This document shows, piece by piece, positions 1-8,676 of a stretch of 64,000 nucleotides of DNA (positions are counted from its first letter, which is position 1; each line of letters opens with the position of its first letter). The stretch spans positions 310,001 through 374,000 of the forward strand of contig JADJCV010000003.1 of assembly GCA_016703025.1 (NCBI GenBank). Direction: 5' to 3'. Origin of the DNA: Candidatus Avedoeria danica (GTDB lineage Bacteria > Chloroflexota > Anaerolineae > Epilineales > Epilineaceae). The notes under the pieces are model-generated. The model searched no databases. It worked only from the letters and a program-made list of their open reading frames with translations, and was not told where the DNA came from. The translations under genes were made by a program, and so were the position numbers.

Positions 1-446
1 CGCGCTTCGCGAACACCGTCCGCGTGGTTCACCGCCGCGACAGCCTGCGTGCCGGTCCGCAGCTCCAGGAGCGGGCGTTCGCCAACCCGAAGATCGAGTT
101 CATCTGGAACACCGTCATCGAGTCCATCGACGGCGATCGGGACGTCACGCGCGTCCACGTCCGCAATGTCGAGACCGGCGAGGCGAGCACGCTCGATGCG
201 ACCGGCGTCTTCGTCTTCATCGGCCACTACCCCAACTCCAACCTGTTCAAGGGCATCCTGGACATGGACGAGCACGGCTACCTCCAGATCGACGACCGGA
301 TGCGCACGAACCTCCCAGGCGTGTACGCCTGCGGCGAGATCGCCGATCCGACGTGGAAGCAGATCAGCACGTCCGTCGGACAGGGGGCGATGGCGGGGAT
401 GGCCGTGGAAACGTGGTTGGGGGCGTTGGAGGGCCTGCCGGCCTGA
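1..446 (+). CDS. trxB: Thioredoxin reductase-like FAD oxidoreductase, 3' part
   Basis: This is the C-terminal 147 residues of a pyridine nucleotide-disulphide oxidoreductase of the thioredoxin reductase family; the reading frame is open from base 3, so the 5' part lies outside the window. The visible portion begins with the VVHRRDSLRA segment that ends the NADPH-binding domain, then GVFVFIGHYPNS, then the FAD-binding tail with LPGVYACGEIAD and a Gly-rich QGAMAG stretch. These match the order in TrxB. The usual AAGD motif reads ACGE here, a conservative change. The CxxC active site would be upstream and cannot be checked, so a ferredoxin/flavodoxin-NADP reductase-like paralogue is possible. 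The stop is TGA. Confidence 0.85.
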   Translation, partial: RFANTVRVVHRRDSLRAGPQLQERAFANPKIEFIWNTVIESIDGDRDVTRVHVRNVETGEASTLDATGVFVFIGHYPNSNLFKGILDMDEHGYLQIDDRMRTNLPGVYACGEIADPTWKQISTSVGQGAMAGMAVETWLGALEGLPA

Positions 447-482
447 GGCCTCACCCCGGACGGCCCAAGGCCACCCTCAGCG

Positions 483-496
483 ACGGCTTCAGCCGT
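483..496. repeat. Short palindrome ACGGCT-tc-AGCCGT, copy 1
   Basis: A six-base inverted repeat with a TC loop lies 37 nt after the reductase stop. The same core with a longer stem recurs at 32073-32094. It may act as a weak terminator or be a short dispersed palindrome. Confidence 0.5.
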
Positions 497-622
497 TGAT
501 TGTCTGACGATCGTGGCGGGGGCCGGACACATGGTGATGGTGGCGGCGGCGGGTGCGGTCACCGGTGCCGTGAACGGCATCGCGAACGATGTCGCGAACG
601 TCGTCACCCAACGGAGATCACG

Positions 623-2083
623 ATGACGCCCACGCTCGATGCCGTCGTCGTCGGTTCGGGCCCCAACGGACTCGCTGCCGCGATCACCCTCGCCCGCGCC
701 GGCTGCTTGGTGCGCGTGTACGAGGCCGAGGCGACGGTCGGCGGCGGCCTGCGGTCGGCGGAGCTGACGCTGCCGGGCTTCCAGCACGACCTCTGCGCGG
801 CCGTCCACCCGCTGGCGCGCTCGTCGCCGTTCTTCCGCTGGGCGGGTCTCGAGGACCACGGGCTGGAGTGGTGCGAGCCGGACGTCCAGCTGGCCCATCC
901 GCTGGACGATGGGACGGCAGTCGCGCTCTGGCGCGACATCGCCGCGACCGCCGACAGCCTTGGCGCCGACGCGCGCGCCTACTCGCGCCTCCTGCGGCCG
1001 TTTGTCGACGCCTGGCCGGACCTCATGCACGCCACCTTGGGACCCGTGAACCGGCTCCCGCGAAACCCGCTGCTCCTCGCCCGGTTCGGCGCCGTCGCGT
1101 TCCAGTCGGCCGAGCGGGCCGCGCGCCGGGCGTTCGCCGGTGAGCGGGCGCGGGCGCTGTTCGCCGGCCACGCGACGCACGCCATGCTGCCGTTGGACCG
1201 CCTCTTCACGGCGTCGTTCGGCGTCATCCTCGGCGCGGCGGGCCACGCCGTCGGCTGGCCGGTGGCGCGCGGCGGGTCGCAGGCCGTCGCGGACGCGATG
1301 GTGCGGTGCCTAACGGCTCATGGGGGCGAGGTCGTCACGTCGTCGCCGATCGACCGCTTCGAGCAGCTGCCGCCGGCGCGCGCCTACGTGTTCGACGTGA
1401 CGCCCGACCAACTGCTCCGGATCGCCGGCGACCGCTTCGGCGGGCGCTTCGGCGCATTGTACCGCCGCCAGCTCGGCCGCTTCCGCCGCGGCAGCGCCGT
1501 GTTCAAGCTCGATTACGCGCTGTCCGAACGCGTCCCGTGGACGGCGCCCGAGTGCCGCCGCGCCGGCACCGTCCACGTCGGCGGGACGCTGGACGAGATC
1601 GCGCGCGCCGAGCACGACGTCGGCGCCGGCCGGGTCCCCGACCGCCCGTTCGTCATCGCCGCCCAGCAGAGCGTCGCGGACGACACGCGCGCGCCGGCCG
1701 GAGCGCACACGCTCTGGGCGTACGGCCATGTGCCGCACGGCTGCGATATCGACATAACGGACGCCATCGAGCGCCAGATCGAGCGCTTTGCGCCCGGGTT
1801 CAAGGATGTCGTCCTGGCCCGCGTGGCCACGCCGCCCGCCGGGATCGCGGCGCGGAACCGCAACAACGTCGGCGGCGACATCGGCGGCGGGTCGCACGGC
1901 GGGCTGCAGCTGTTCTTCCGGCCGGCGCTGCGCTGGAACCCGTATACCACGCCGGATCCGCAGATCTTCCTGTGCTCGTCGTCCACGCCGCCGGGGGCGG
2001 GGGTGCACGGGATGGGGGGGTATTGGGCGGGGCGGGCGGTGATGCGGCGGATGGGCGGGGGGCGCATTGCCGAGCGCTATTGA
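623..2083 (+). CDS. Phytoene desaturase-like FAD-dependent oxidoreductase
   Basis: The 486-residue protein opens with a dinucleotide-binding fold, VVVGSGPNGLAAA, followed by the acidic YEAEATVGGGLRS segment typical of the phytoene desaturase/carotenoid isomerase-like amine oxidase superfamily (COG1233). The C-terminus has a conserved FAD-binding tail (GGDIGGGSHGG and a VHGMGGYWAG stretch). I chose ATG at 623 because CGGAGATC precedes it and because the frame upstream is Gly/Arg-rich shadow. No carotenoid genes neighbour it, so the substrate is open; many members of this group are unassigned FAD oxidoreductases in Actinobacteria and Chloroflexota. The family call is firm and the reaction is not. 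Confidence 0.85.
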   Translation: MTPTLDAVVVGSGPNGLAAAITLARAGCLVRVYEAEATVGGGLRSAELTLPGFQHDLCAAVHPLARSSPFFRWAGLEDHGLEWCEPDVQLAHPLDDGTAVALWRDIAATADSLGADARAYSRLLRPFVDAWPDLMHATLGPVNRLPRNPLLLARFGAVAFQSAERAARRAFAGERARALFAGHATHAMLPLDRLFTASFGVILGAAGHAVGWPVARGGSQAVADAMVRCLTAHGGEVVTSSPIDRFEQLPPARAYVFDVTPDQLLRIAGDRFGGRFGALYRRQLGRFRRGSAVFKLDYALSERVPWTAPECRRAGTVHVGGTLDEIARAEHDVGAGRVPDRPFVIAAQQSVADDTRAPAGAHTLWAYGHVPHGCDIDITDAIERQIERFAPGFKDVVLARVATPPAGIAARNRNNVGGDIGGGSHGGLQLFFRPALRWNPYTTPDPQIFLCSSSTPPGAGVHGMGGYWAGRAVMRRMGGGRIAERY

Positions 2084-2226
2084 CCGCCCTATCACCCCTC
2101 GGCACAATCCGGCTCCTTCGTGCGTATAGAGTTGCCGTTGTTCGAGCAGACCCAGTCCGAGCAGACCCTTACCGAGCACACGCCATCGGTACGCCCCCGC
2201 CCGAAGACCCGCCAGAGGAGGCCCGC

Positions 2227-5200
2227 ATGTCCGCCACACGCTCCCCCCATTCCTCCCGCGCCGCCGCTCCCCCGCGCACGCTCCTGCCCCCCATGCTCAC
2301 CCGCCCCCTCGCCACCGCCGCCGCCCTCCTCGCCCTCGCGACGTTCGCCGTCGCCTGCCAGCCCACGCCGCCCCCCGGCGAGACGCCCGTCCCCGAAGAG
2401 GGCCCGGCCGTCACGATCACCGGCGCGTGCGCCGGCGAGCAGACGATCGAACCGGTGGCCGAGGCCGGTCCCAAGGACTGGGCCGACGTCCAATCACCCG
2501 AGCGCACGCCGTGTTTTCGCCTGACGGCCACCGACGCCGGCGACGACGGCATGGTCGCGCCCGAGACCGCGTTCGTCCTGGAGTCGGCCGAGGCGCTGTC
2601 GGCCAAGGAGGTCGCGGCGCTGATCGCGATCACGCCGCCCGTCGACGTCGACGTGGCCAAGGACAAGCCGGCGACGGCGGACGGCGGACCGTCGGATGCC
2701 GCGCAGCGCGATCACGTCGCGTCCGCCACCCGCTGGCTCGACGCCCTCGCCCGCACCGCCCACGCCCAGTCCCTCGACAACCGCTACCGGATCACGCCGA
2801 AGTCGCCGCTCGCCCCCGGCGTCGTCTACCGGATCGACCTCAAGCGCGCGTCGTCGGCCGCATCGAAGTCGGCGGCGACGTCCGCCGATCCGGGCGACGC
2901 CGCCCCGACCCTCCGCAGCTGGGCCTTCCAGACCCGTGCTCCGCTCGCCCTCGTCCACACCCTGCCGACCGACAAGTCGACGTGGGTGCCGACGGACACC
3001 GGGATCGAGTTCGCCTTCAACCGCGACGGCGTCACGGCCGAGGCCGTCGAGGCGGCGTTCAGCATCGAGCCGGCCGTTGCGGGCCGCTTCGAGCAGCACC
3101 GGCGGACCGTCGTCTTCGTCCCGACGCGGCTCCTCACCGGGACGCTGTACACCGTTCGCCTGGCCGCGGGCGTCGCCGGGCCGGGCGAGACGCAGACCGC
3201 CGCGCCGACCGTCGTCCAGTTCCAGACCCGCCGCGCTGAAGGCGACGATCGCGTCGATCCCAGCGTCATGCCGGCCCTCGACTTCCGCCGCCCGCTCTGG
3301 GAGAGCCCGACGGACGAGGCGCCGGTCGTCGGCTTGTTCCGCCGCGTCGACGAAACCGTCGCCCTCGAGCAAGCCGATGTCCAGGTCTATCGCTATGCGT
3401 CGGCCGACGACTTTACGGCCGCCATCGGCCGCTTCCAGGGCCTCCCGCGCTGGGCCGACGTCGCCGCCAGCCCGACGCTCGACACCGTCGGCGCGACGCC
3501 CGTCTTAACGTTCACCGCGCCGCTCGCCCAGCAGGGCGATTTCGGCGAGCTCGCCGTCCAGTTCCCGGAGCCGCTCGAGCCCGGCAGCTATCTTCTCGGC
3601 GTCACCGTCGACGGCTACCCCGTCCCGGCCGGCGGCTGGCTGCAGGTGACGGACGTGGCCGCATACGCCGCCGTCAGCGCCGGCAAGCTGGCCGTCTGGG
3701 TGAACGACTTGGCGACGGGCGAGCCGCTCGAAGGCGCCGCCGTCACGGACGGCGACGGCGAGGCGGCCGGCGAGACGGGCGACGACGGCGTCGCGTTCGT
3801 CGATACGCCCGCATCCGTCCTGACGACGGCCGACGCCGGCATGGACTGGGCGCGCGCCGCGACGACCGGCACGCTGTCCGTCACGGCCCCCGACGGCCGG
3901 AGCGCCGTCGTCCCGCTCGGCGACGCGTTCTTCTCGTTCGGCGGCGGGTTCCGGGACGGCTTCTTCGGCGGCCGCAGCCCCGGAGGCCTCTACTGGCGCT
4001 ACCTGTATACGGACCGCCAGCTCTACCGCTTGAATGACACCGTCCACTTCTGGGGCATCGCCCGCGCCCGGGACGGCGCCGATGATGTCGAAACCGTGAC
4101 CGTCGAGATCGCCGGCGGCGACTGGAGCGGGTTCGACTACCGCCCGATCGCCATCGCCCGGACCACCGTCGTACCCGATGCGGCCGGCGTCTACTCGGGC
4201 GAGCTCACGTTCAGCGGCGCGTCGCCCAGCTGGTACACCCTCAAGGCGCGCGTCGACGGCGAGCTGATCAGCCAGGTGCCGATGTCCATCGAGGACATCG
4301 TCGTGCCGGCCTACCACTTGGACGTTCAGACCTCCCGCCGCGCCCTCATGGCCGGCGAGCCCTTCTCGGCCACCGTCACCGCCGCGTTCTTCGACGGTAC
4401 GCCTGCCTCGGGCGTCGACATCATCGCCGGCTACGAAGGCGTGGAGCGGACGCTCTCCACCGGCGCGGACGGCACGGTCTCGTGGACGCTCGCCGCCCCG
4501 CAGCGGACGGACGCCGCGTGGCAGGGCTACGGGTCCACCTTCCTGAGCGTCCGTGCCGCGGCCGGCGAGGAAGGCGACATCGGCGCGAACGCGCACCTGG
4601 CCGTCTTCACCGGCGCGAACGCGCTGAAGGCCGAGGGCGCCCTCGCGGCGGACGCGGCGGACCCCGTCAGCCGCACCGCCACCGTCAGCGGCACCGTGCA
4701 CGCGCTCGACCTCTCGCGCCTGAACGGCCACGTCCTCACCGCGCCGGACGACTTCTACGGCGACATCGTGCCCGGAGTGGGCGTGACCGTTCGCGTGACC
4801 GAGACCGAGCAGGTGCGCATCGAGACCGGCGAGCGCTACGACTTCATCGCCAAGGAGGTCGTGAAGACGTACCGTTACGACTCCGTCCAGCGCGCCGTTG
4901 GCCCGTTCGAGACCACCGCGGACGATGCCGGCCGCTTCAACCTGACGTTCCCGGCCCAGCGCGACCGCTCGTACGAGGCGATCGTGGCGGTGGCGGACGA
5001 TGACGGGCGGATCACGGAGCGGCGGATCTGGATCGGCGTCACGTACCTCAGCGACCCGGGCGAGCCCCTGACCCTCGTCTCGGACGCGGACGCTTCGCAA
5101 ACCAAGGTCTACCGCGTGGGCGACGAGGTGTCGCTGCGCGTCGAGGCCGGCGGCGCGCCCGTCGAGGGCGGCCGCTTCCTCTTCCTGCGCGCCCGCAACG

Positions 5201-7701
5201 GCCTGCAGGACTACACGCTCACCGACGAGCCGCGCTTTGCCTTCGACTTTGAGGACACGCACGTCCCCAACGTTCACACCCTGACCGCGCGCTTCGACGG
5301 CCGGACCTACCGCGAGACCGCGTGGGGCCACGACGCGCGCTACGACGCATCCGAGCGCCGCCTCAGCGTCGCCGTCGGCGCCGCCGAGCCGAGCTACGGC
5401 CCCGGCGACGACGCGACCGTCGGCGTGACGGTGACGAACGTCGCCGGCGATCCCGTCGCCGATGCCTCCGTCCTCGTCAGCGCGGTCGACGCGGCGATCA
5501 TCCAAATGCAGGGCTCCATCGAACGGCCCGACCCGCTGACCACGCTCTACGAGAGCGCGCCGGCCGGCGTGCTCCGCACGTACACGTCGCACGTCGTGCC
5601 GAAGGGCACGGCGGGCGCCGAGGGCGGCGGCGGGGGCGGCGACCGCCAGCTGTTCGAGGACACGGCCCTCTTCGCGCGCCTGACGACCGACGCCCGCGGC
5701 CGCGCCGAGGCGACGTTCACGCTGCCGGACAACCTGACGACATGGGTCGTCACGGGCCTGGCCGCCACCGCCGACCGCGAGGCCGGCAGCGGATTCGGCG
5801 TCGTCACGGTCTCCAAGCCGCTGTTCGTGGATGCGGCGCTGAACCGGACGTACGTCATGGCCGACGCGCCGGAGATCCGCCTGCGCGCGTTCGGCACCGG
5901 CCTGGACGAAGGCGGCCCGGTCTCGTTCACCATCGCCTCCGATACGCTCCTGGACGCCCCGATCGACGTGGCCGGCGATGCCTTCACGCCGGCGCTCGTG
6001 CCGCTCGGCGACCTCTCGCTCGGCACGCACAAGCTGCGCCTGACCGCCCGCGCCGGCGACCTCGAGGACACGCTGATCCGCGAGGTCACCGTCCTGCCCT
6101 CGCGCCTCTCACGCGTCGTGGCCGAGACGAAGACGCTCGCCAAGGGCGATGTGGCCGACCTCGGCGCGGCCGGCGACGGCGCCGTTCAGGTCGTCATCGC
6201 GGACGCGAACCGCGGCGGCTTGTACGGCGAAGTCGCAGCGCTGGCCGACTCCCAAAGCGACCGCCTGGACGACATCGTCGCCCGCGCCGTCGCCCAGGAC
6301 TTGCTGGCGGACGGCTTCGGCGAGCCGCCGGCCGTCCCGGTCGACCTGCGCTCGACGACCTACCAGACCGCGACGGGCGGCCTCAGCCTGTTCCCGTACA
6401 GCGCCCCCGACATCGCGCTCTCGGCCGATGTCGCCCTGGCCGCGCCCGACACGTTCGGGCGGCAGGGCTTGGTCCAGGCGTTCCGCGCCGCGATCGAGGT
6501 CGCCGACATCCCGCGCGAGGACGCCATCGTCACGCTCCGCGGCCTGGCCGCACTCGGCGAGCCCGTCCTCGCGGACGTCAAGACGCTCCTCGACGCCGGA
6601 CCCGAGCTCGATGCGCCGCTCTCCCCCGTCGAGCACCTCGACCTCGGCCTCGCCGCCGCGCTCCTGGGCGATCAGGACGCCGCCGAGAACGCCTATCGCG
6701 CCGTGCTGGCCGACCACGGCCAGCTCCGCGGCCAGACGGCCCGGATCGACAACGGCGTCGACGCGGACGACGTCCTCGCGGCCACGGCCCGCGCCGCCGT
6801 CCTCGGCGCCCTGCTGGGTGACGACCTGGCGCCGGCGCTCCATGCCTACGCCGCCGCCAACCCGGCCAAGGACGTCGCGCTGGCCGTCTGGCACGCCGCC
6901 TACCTCCGCGCCGCGCTGCCGCGCCTGGCCACGACCGAGGCCGAGATCCGGTACGCCCTCCCGGACGGTGAGCAGACCGTCACGCTCACCCGCGGGGAGA
7001 CCATCGTGCTCCACCTCACGAAGGCGATGCGCACTGCGCTCGACCTGCGCGTCCTGGATGGCGCCGCCAGCGTCACCGTCGTCCGGCGCGAGGCGTACGT
7101 GGCCGACGCCGGCGACGCCGATCCGGACCTCGGCCTCGACCGCACGTTCGGCCACCGCGGGACGCTCCCGCCGCCGGTCGGGCCGGATGGCGAGGCGAGC
7201 GACGGGGCCGCGGGCGATGAGGGCGACGCCGCCGCCGAAGTCGAAGGCGATGATGTCGCCGCCTCCAGCGCCGTCACGTCCACGGACGGCGTCTCGGCGA
7301 CGATGGCCGCCGGCATCGTGTCCGCGTTCGACGAGGGCGATCTGCTGGTGATCACGCTCGCCCCGCGACTTGGGCCCAAGGCCGCCGCCGGGTGCTACCA
7401 GGTCAGCGACCTCCTGCCTTCCGGCCTGCGCCCGGTCACGTCCCGGCTGATCCCGGGCGGCTACGTGCCGGAGTCCGACATCGTCTACCCGTATGCCATC
7501 GAGGGCCAGCGCGTCAGCTTCTGCGCCTGGCCGGACGAGGACGGCGAGGTCGACCCGATCCGCTACCTGGCCCGTGCCTTCGCGCCCGGCCGCTACGCCG
7601 CCGAGCCGGCGATCATCCAGGCGCAGTCCGCGCCCGGCCGCCAGGCGCTGTCCAGCCCGGCGACGATCGAGGTCCGGCCGCGCGGCGAAGCCGTGCCCTG
7701 A
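2227..7701 (+). CDS. Alpha-2-macroglobulin family lipoprotein without a thioester
   Basis: The product is a 1,824-residue surface lipoprotein of the bacterial alpha-2-macroglobulin family, proteins thought to trap proteases at the envelope. A hydrophobic signal ends in the lipobox FAVAC (Cys44). ATG 2227 has an AGAGGAG site upstream; an in-frame ATG at 2293 would give a shorter signal. The Ig-like macroglobulin domains include MG2 near residues 590-700 (YTDRQLYRLNDTVHFWG) and the A2M domain near 1080-1200 (TLPDNLTTWVVTG). Where the family normally carries the CxEQ thioester, near residue 1332, the sequence reads ALADSQSDRLDD, so the covalent trap is absent. The last 100 residues form the usual C-terminal beta domain (YQVSDLLPSGLRP). 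It appears monocistronic apart from the Memo-like frame downstream. Confidence 0.92.
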   Translation: MSATRSPHSSRAAAPPRTLLPPMLTRPLATAAALLALATFAVACQPTPPPGETPVPEEGPAVTITGACAGEQTIEPVAEAGPKDWADVQSPERTPCFRLTATDAGDDGMVAPETAFVLESAEALSAKEVAALIAITPPVDVDVAKDKPATADGGPSDAAQRDHVASATRWLDALARTAHAQSLDNRYRITPKSPLAPGVVYRIDLKRASSAASKSAATSADPGDAAPTLRSWAFQTRAPLALVHTLPTDKSTWVPTDTGIEFAFNRDGVTAEAVEAAFSIEPAVAGRFEQHRRTVVFVPTRLLTGTLYTVRLAAGVAGPGETQTAAPTVVQFQTRRAEGDDRVDPSVMPALDFRRPLWESPTDEAPVVGLFRRVDETVALEQADVQVYRYASADDFTAAIGRFQGLPRWADVAASPTLDTVGATPVLTFTAPLAQQGDFGELAVQFPEPLEPGSYLLGVTVDGYPVPAGGWLQVTDVAAYAAVSAGKLAVWVNDLATGEPLEGAAVTDGDGEAAGETGDDGVAFVDTPASVLTTADAGMDWARAATTGTLSVTAPDGRSAVVPLGDAFFSFGGGFRDGFFGGRSPGGLYWRYLYTDRQLYRLNDTVHFWGIARARDGADDVETVTVEIAGGDWSGFDYRPIAIARTTVVPDAAGVYSGELTFSGASPSWYTLKARVDGELISQVPMSIEDIVVPAYHLDVQTSRRALMAGEPFSATVTAAFFDGTPASGVDIIAGYEGVERTLSTGADGTVSWTLAAPQRTDAAWQGYGSTFLSVRAAAGEEGDIGANAHLAVFTGANALKAEGALAADAADPVSRTATVSGTVHALDLSRLNGHVLTAPDDFYGDIVPGVGVTVRVTETEQVRIETGERYDFIAKEVVKTYRYDSVQRAVGPFETTADDAGRFNLTFPAQRDRSYEAIVAVADDDGRITERRIWIGVTYLSDPGEPLTLVSDADASQTKVYRVGDEVSLRVEAGGAPVEGGRFLFLRARNGLQDYTLTDEPRFAFDFEDTHVPNVHTLTARFDGRTYRETAWGHDARYDASERRLSVAVGAAEPSYGPGDDATVGVTVTNVAGDPVADASVLVSAVDAAIIQMQGSIERPDPLTTLYESAPAGVLRTYTSHVVPKGTAGAEGGGGGGDRQLFEDTALFARLTTDARGRAEATFTLPDNLTTWVVTGLAATADREAGSGFGVVTVSKPLFVDAALNRTYVMADAPEIRLRAFGTGLDEGGPVSFTIASDTLLDAPIDVAGDAFTPALVPLGDLSLGTHKLRLTARAGDLEDTLIREVTVLPSRLSRVVAETKTLAKGDVADLGAAGDGAVQVVIADANRGGLYGEVAALADSQSDRLDDIVARAVAQDLLADGFGEPPAVPVDLRSTTYQTATGGLSLFPYSAPDIALSADVALAAPDTFGRQGLVQAFRAAIEVADIPREDAIVTLRGLAALGEPVLADVKTLLDAGPELDAPLSPVEHLDLGLAAALLGDQDAAENAYRAVLADHGQLRGQTARIDNGVDADDVLAATARAAVLGALLGDDLAPALHAYAAANPAKDVALAVWHAAYLRAALPRLATTEAEIRYALPDGEQTVTLTRGETIVLHLTKAMRTALDLRVLDGAASVTVVRREAYVADAGDADPDLGLDRTFGHRGTLPPPVGPDGEASDGAAGDEGDAAAEVEGDDVAASSAVTSTDGVSATMAAGIVSAFDEGDLLVITLAPRLGPKAAAGCYQVSDLLPSGLRPVTSRLIPGGYVPESDIVYPYAIEGQRVSFCAWPDEDGEVDPIRYLARAFAPGRYAAEPAIIQAQSAPGRQALSSPATIEVRPRGEAVP

Positions 7702-7728
7702 AGAGCGCGCGGCGCCGCTGCCGCCGCG

Positions 7729-8622
7729 ATCGTCCCGCGCCCGGCCGGCGCGCCGCCTGACACGCGCGCGCTGGCCGAGGCGCGGTACGCCGGCGCCCGC
7801 CTCGGCTGGCCGGCGCTGCCCGGCTGCCGCGTCGTCGTCGTCCCGCACCACGATCTGGCCGGGTCGCTCATCGCGGCGGGGCTGCGATCGGCGCTGGGTG
7901 ACAGCCACGCGTCATCGCAGGCGGTGACTGCGGGCATCGCCGCGACGTCGGGTGTTCACGCGGCCTCGGACGTTGCCGCGGCCTCGCGCGTTGCCGCGAA
8001 GCGCCGCATCGTCCTCATCGGCGTCGATCACGCGCGCGCCAGCTCCGCCACGGCCGCGACGAGCGCGCGGCCGTGGCAGCTGCCGGACGGCCTCGTCGTG
8101 AACGTCGACGGCCCGACGGTGGCCGCGCTCGTCGCGTCGCGTGCGTCGGTCGAGGCGGGCGATCTGCTTGCGACGGAGCACTCGATCGCCGGGCTCGTGC
8201 CGTTCGTCGCCGCGGCGGCGCCGGGGGCGGTGATCGTGCCGCTGGCGGTGCGGCCGAATGCGGCGCTTTCGGACGTGCGGTCGCTGGCGGCGGCGCTCGA
8301 CATCGAGGACCCTTCGACGGACGTCGTCGCCGCGGTTGACTTCGCGCACGGCCTCTCGGCGGCCGAAACGGCTGCGAATGGCCGCGCCGCCGTCGTCGCG
8401 CTGGCCGCGTTGGACGTCGCTGCCGTCGGGCGGTGGGATGACGCGCATGCGGACGGGCGGGGCGCGCTGCGCCTGGCGATGGCGTTGGCCGAGCGCGCCG
8501 GCGCGACGCGCTGGACGACGTTGGCGGTGACGGACGCATCGGCGTTGGCGGGGTGGGCCGGGGGCGGGGTGACGGGGTATGTGGTGGGGTGTTGGGGGGG
8601 CGGGATTCAGGGCGAAGGATAG
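7729..8622 (+). CDS. Memo-family protein (AmmeMemoRadiSam protein B-like), start unresolved
   Basis: The translated frame carries the four conserved blocks of the Memo/AmrB family, which is structurally related to extradiol dioxygenases and binds metal through histidines: VVVPHHDLAG, VLIGVDHARAS, EHSIAGLVPF and AAVDFAHGLS. The final block TGYVVGCWG also fits. The frame is the same as that of the preceding macroglobulin, separated only by its TGA, and contains no ATG, GTG or TTG before GTG 7924, which lies downstream of the first conserved block. I placed the start at ATC 7729 because homology-like sequence (VPRPAGAPPDTRALA) begins there; CTG 7771 is an alternative. An Ala-rich insertion interrupts the region before VLIGVDH. 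No radical-SAM or AMMECR1 partner is nearby. Confidence 0.6.
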   Translation: MVPRPAGAPPDTRALAEARYAGARLGWPALPGCRVVVVPHHDLAGSLIAAGLRSALGDSHASSQAVTAGIAATSGVHAASDVAAASRVAAKRRIVLIGVDHARASSATAATSARPWQLPDGLVVNVDGPTVAALVASRASVEAGDLLATEHSIAGLVPFVAAAAPGAVIVPLAVRPNAALSDVRSLAAALDIEDPSTDVVAAVDFAHGLSAAETAANGRAAVVALAALDVAAVGRWDDAHADGRGALRLAMALAERAGATRWTTLAVTDASALAGWAGGGVTGYVVGCWGGGIQGEG

Positions 8623-8663
8623 AGGGGATGACGGCCTTGGGCGCCGCATCGCCACGTTTCCCA

Positions 8664-8669
8664 TAGAAT
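8664..8669 (+). promoter_or_regulatory. -10 box TAGAAT of a leaderless photolyase gene
   Basis: TAGAAT ends 7 nt before ATG 8677, and no ribosome binding site is present between them. This is the same arrangement as at several other genes in the window and argues for ATG 8677 over ATG 8668, which overlaps the box. Confidence 0.5.
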
Positions 8670-8676
8670 GGCCACC

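Noticed and set aside
1306..2226. N-terminal extension of the macroglobulin frame back to 1306
   Set aside because: It lies inside the oxidoreductase gene in another frame; the lipoprotein signal and ribosome site place the start at 2227.
3505..6030. 841-codon minus-strand ORF opposite the macroglobulin gene
   Set aside because: It is an Arg/Ala/Gly/Asp-rich antisense shadow with no domain or ribosome site; the plus-strand frame carries clear macroglobulin domains. High GC makes such ORFs common here.
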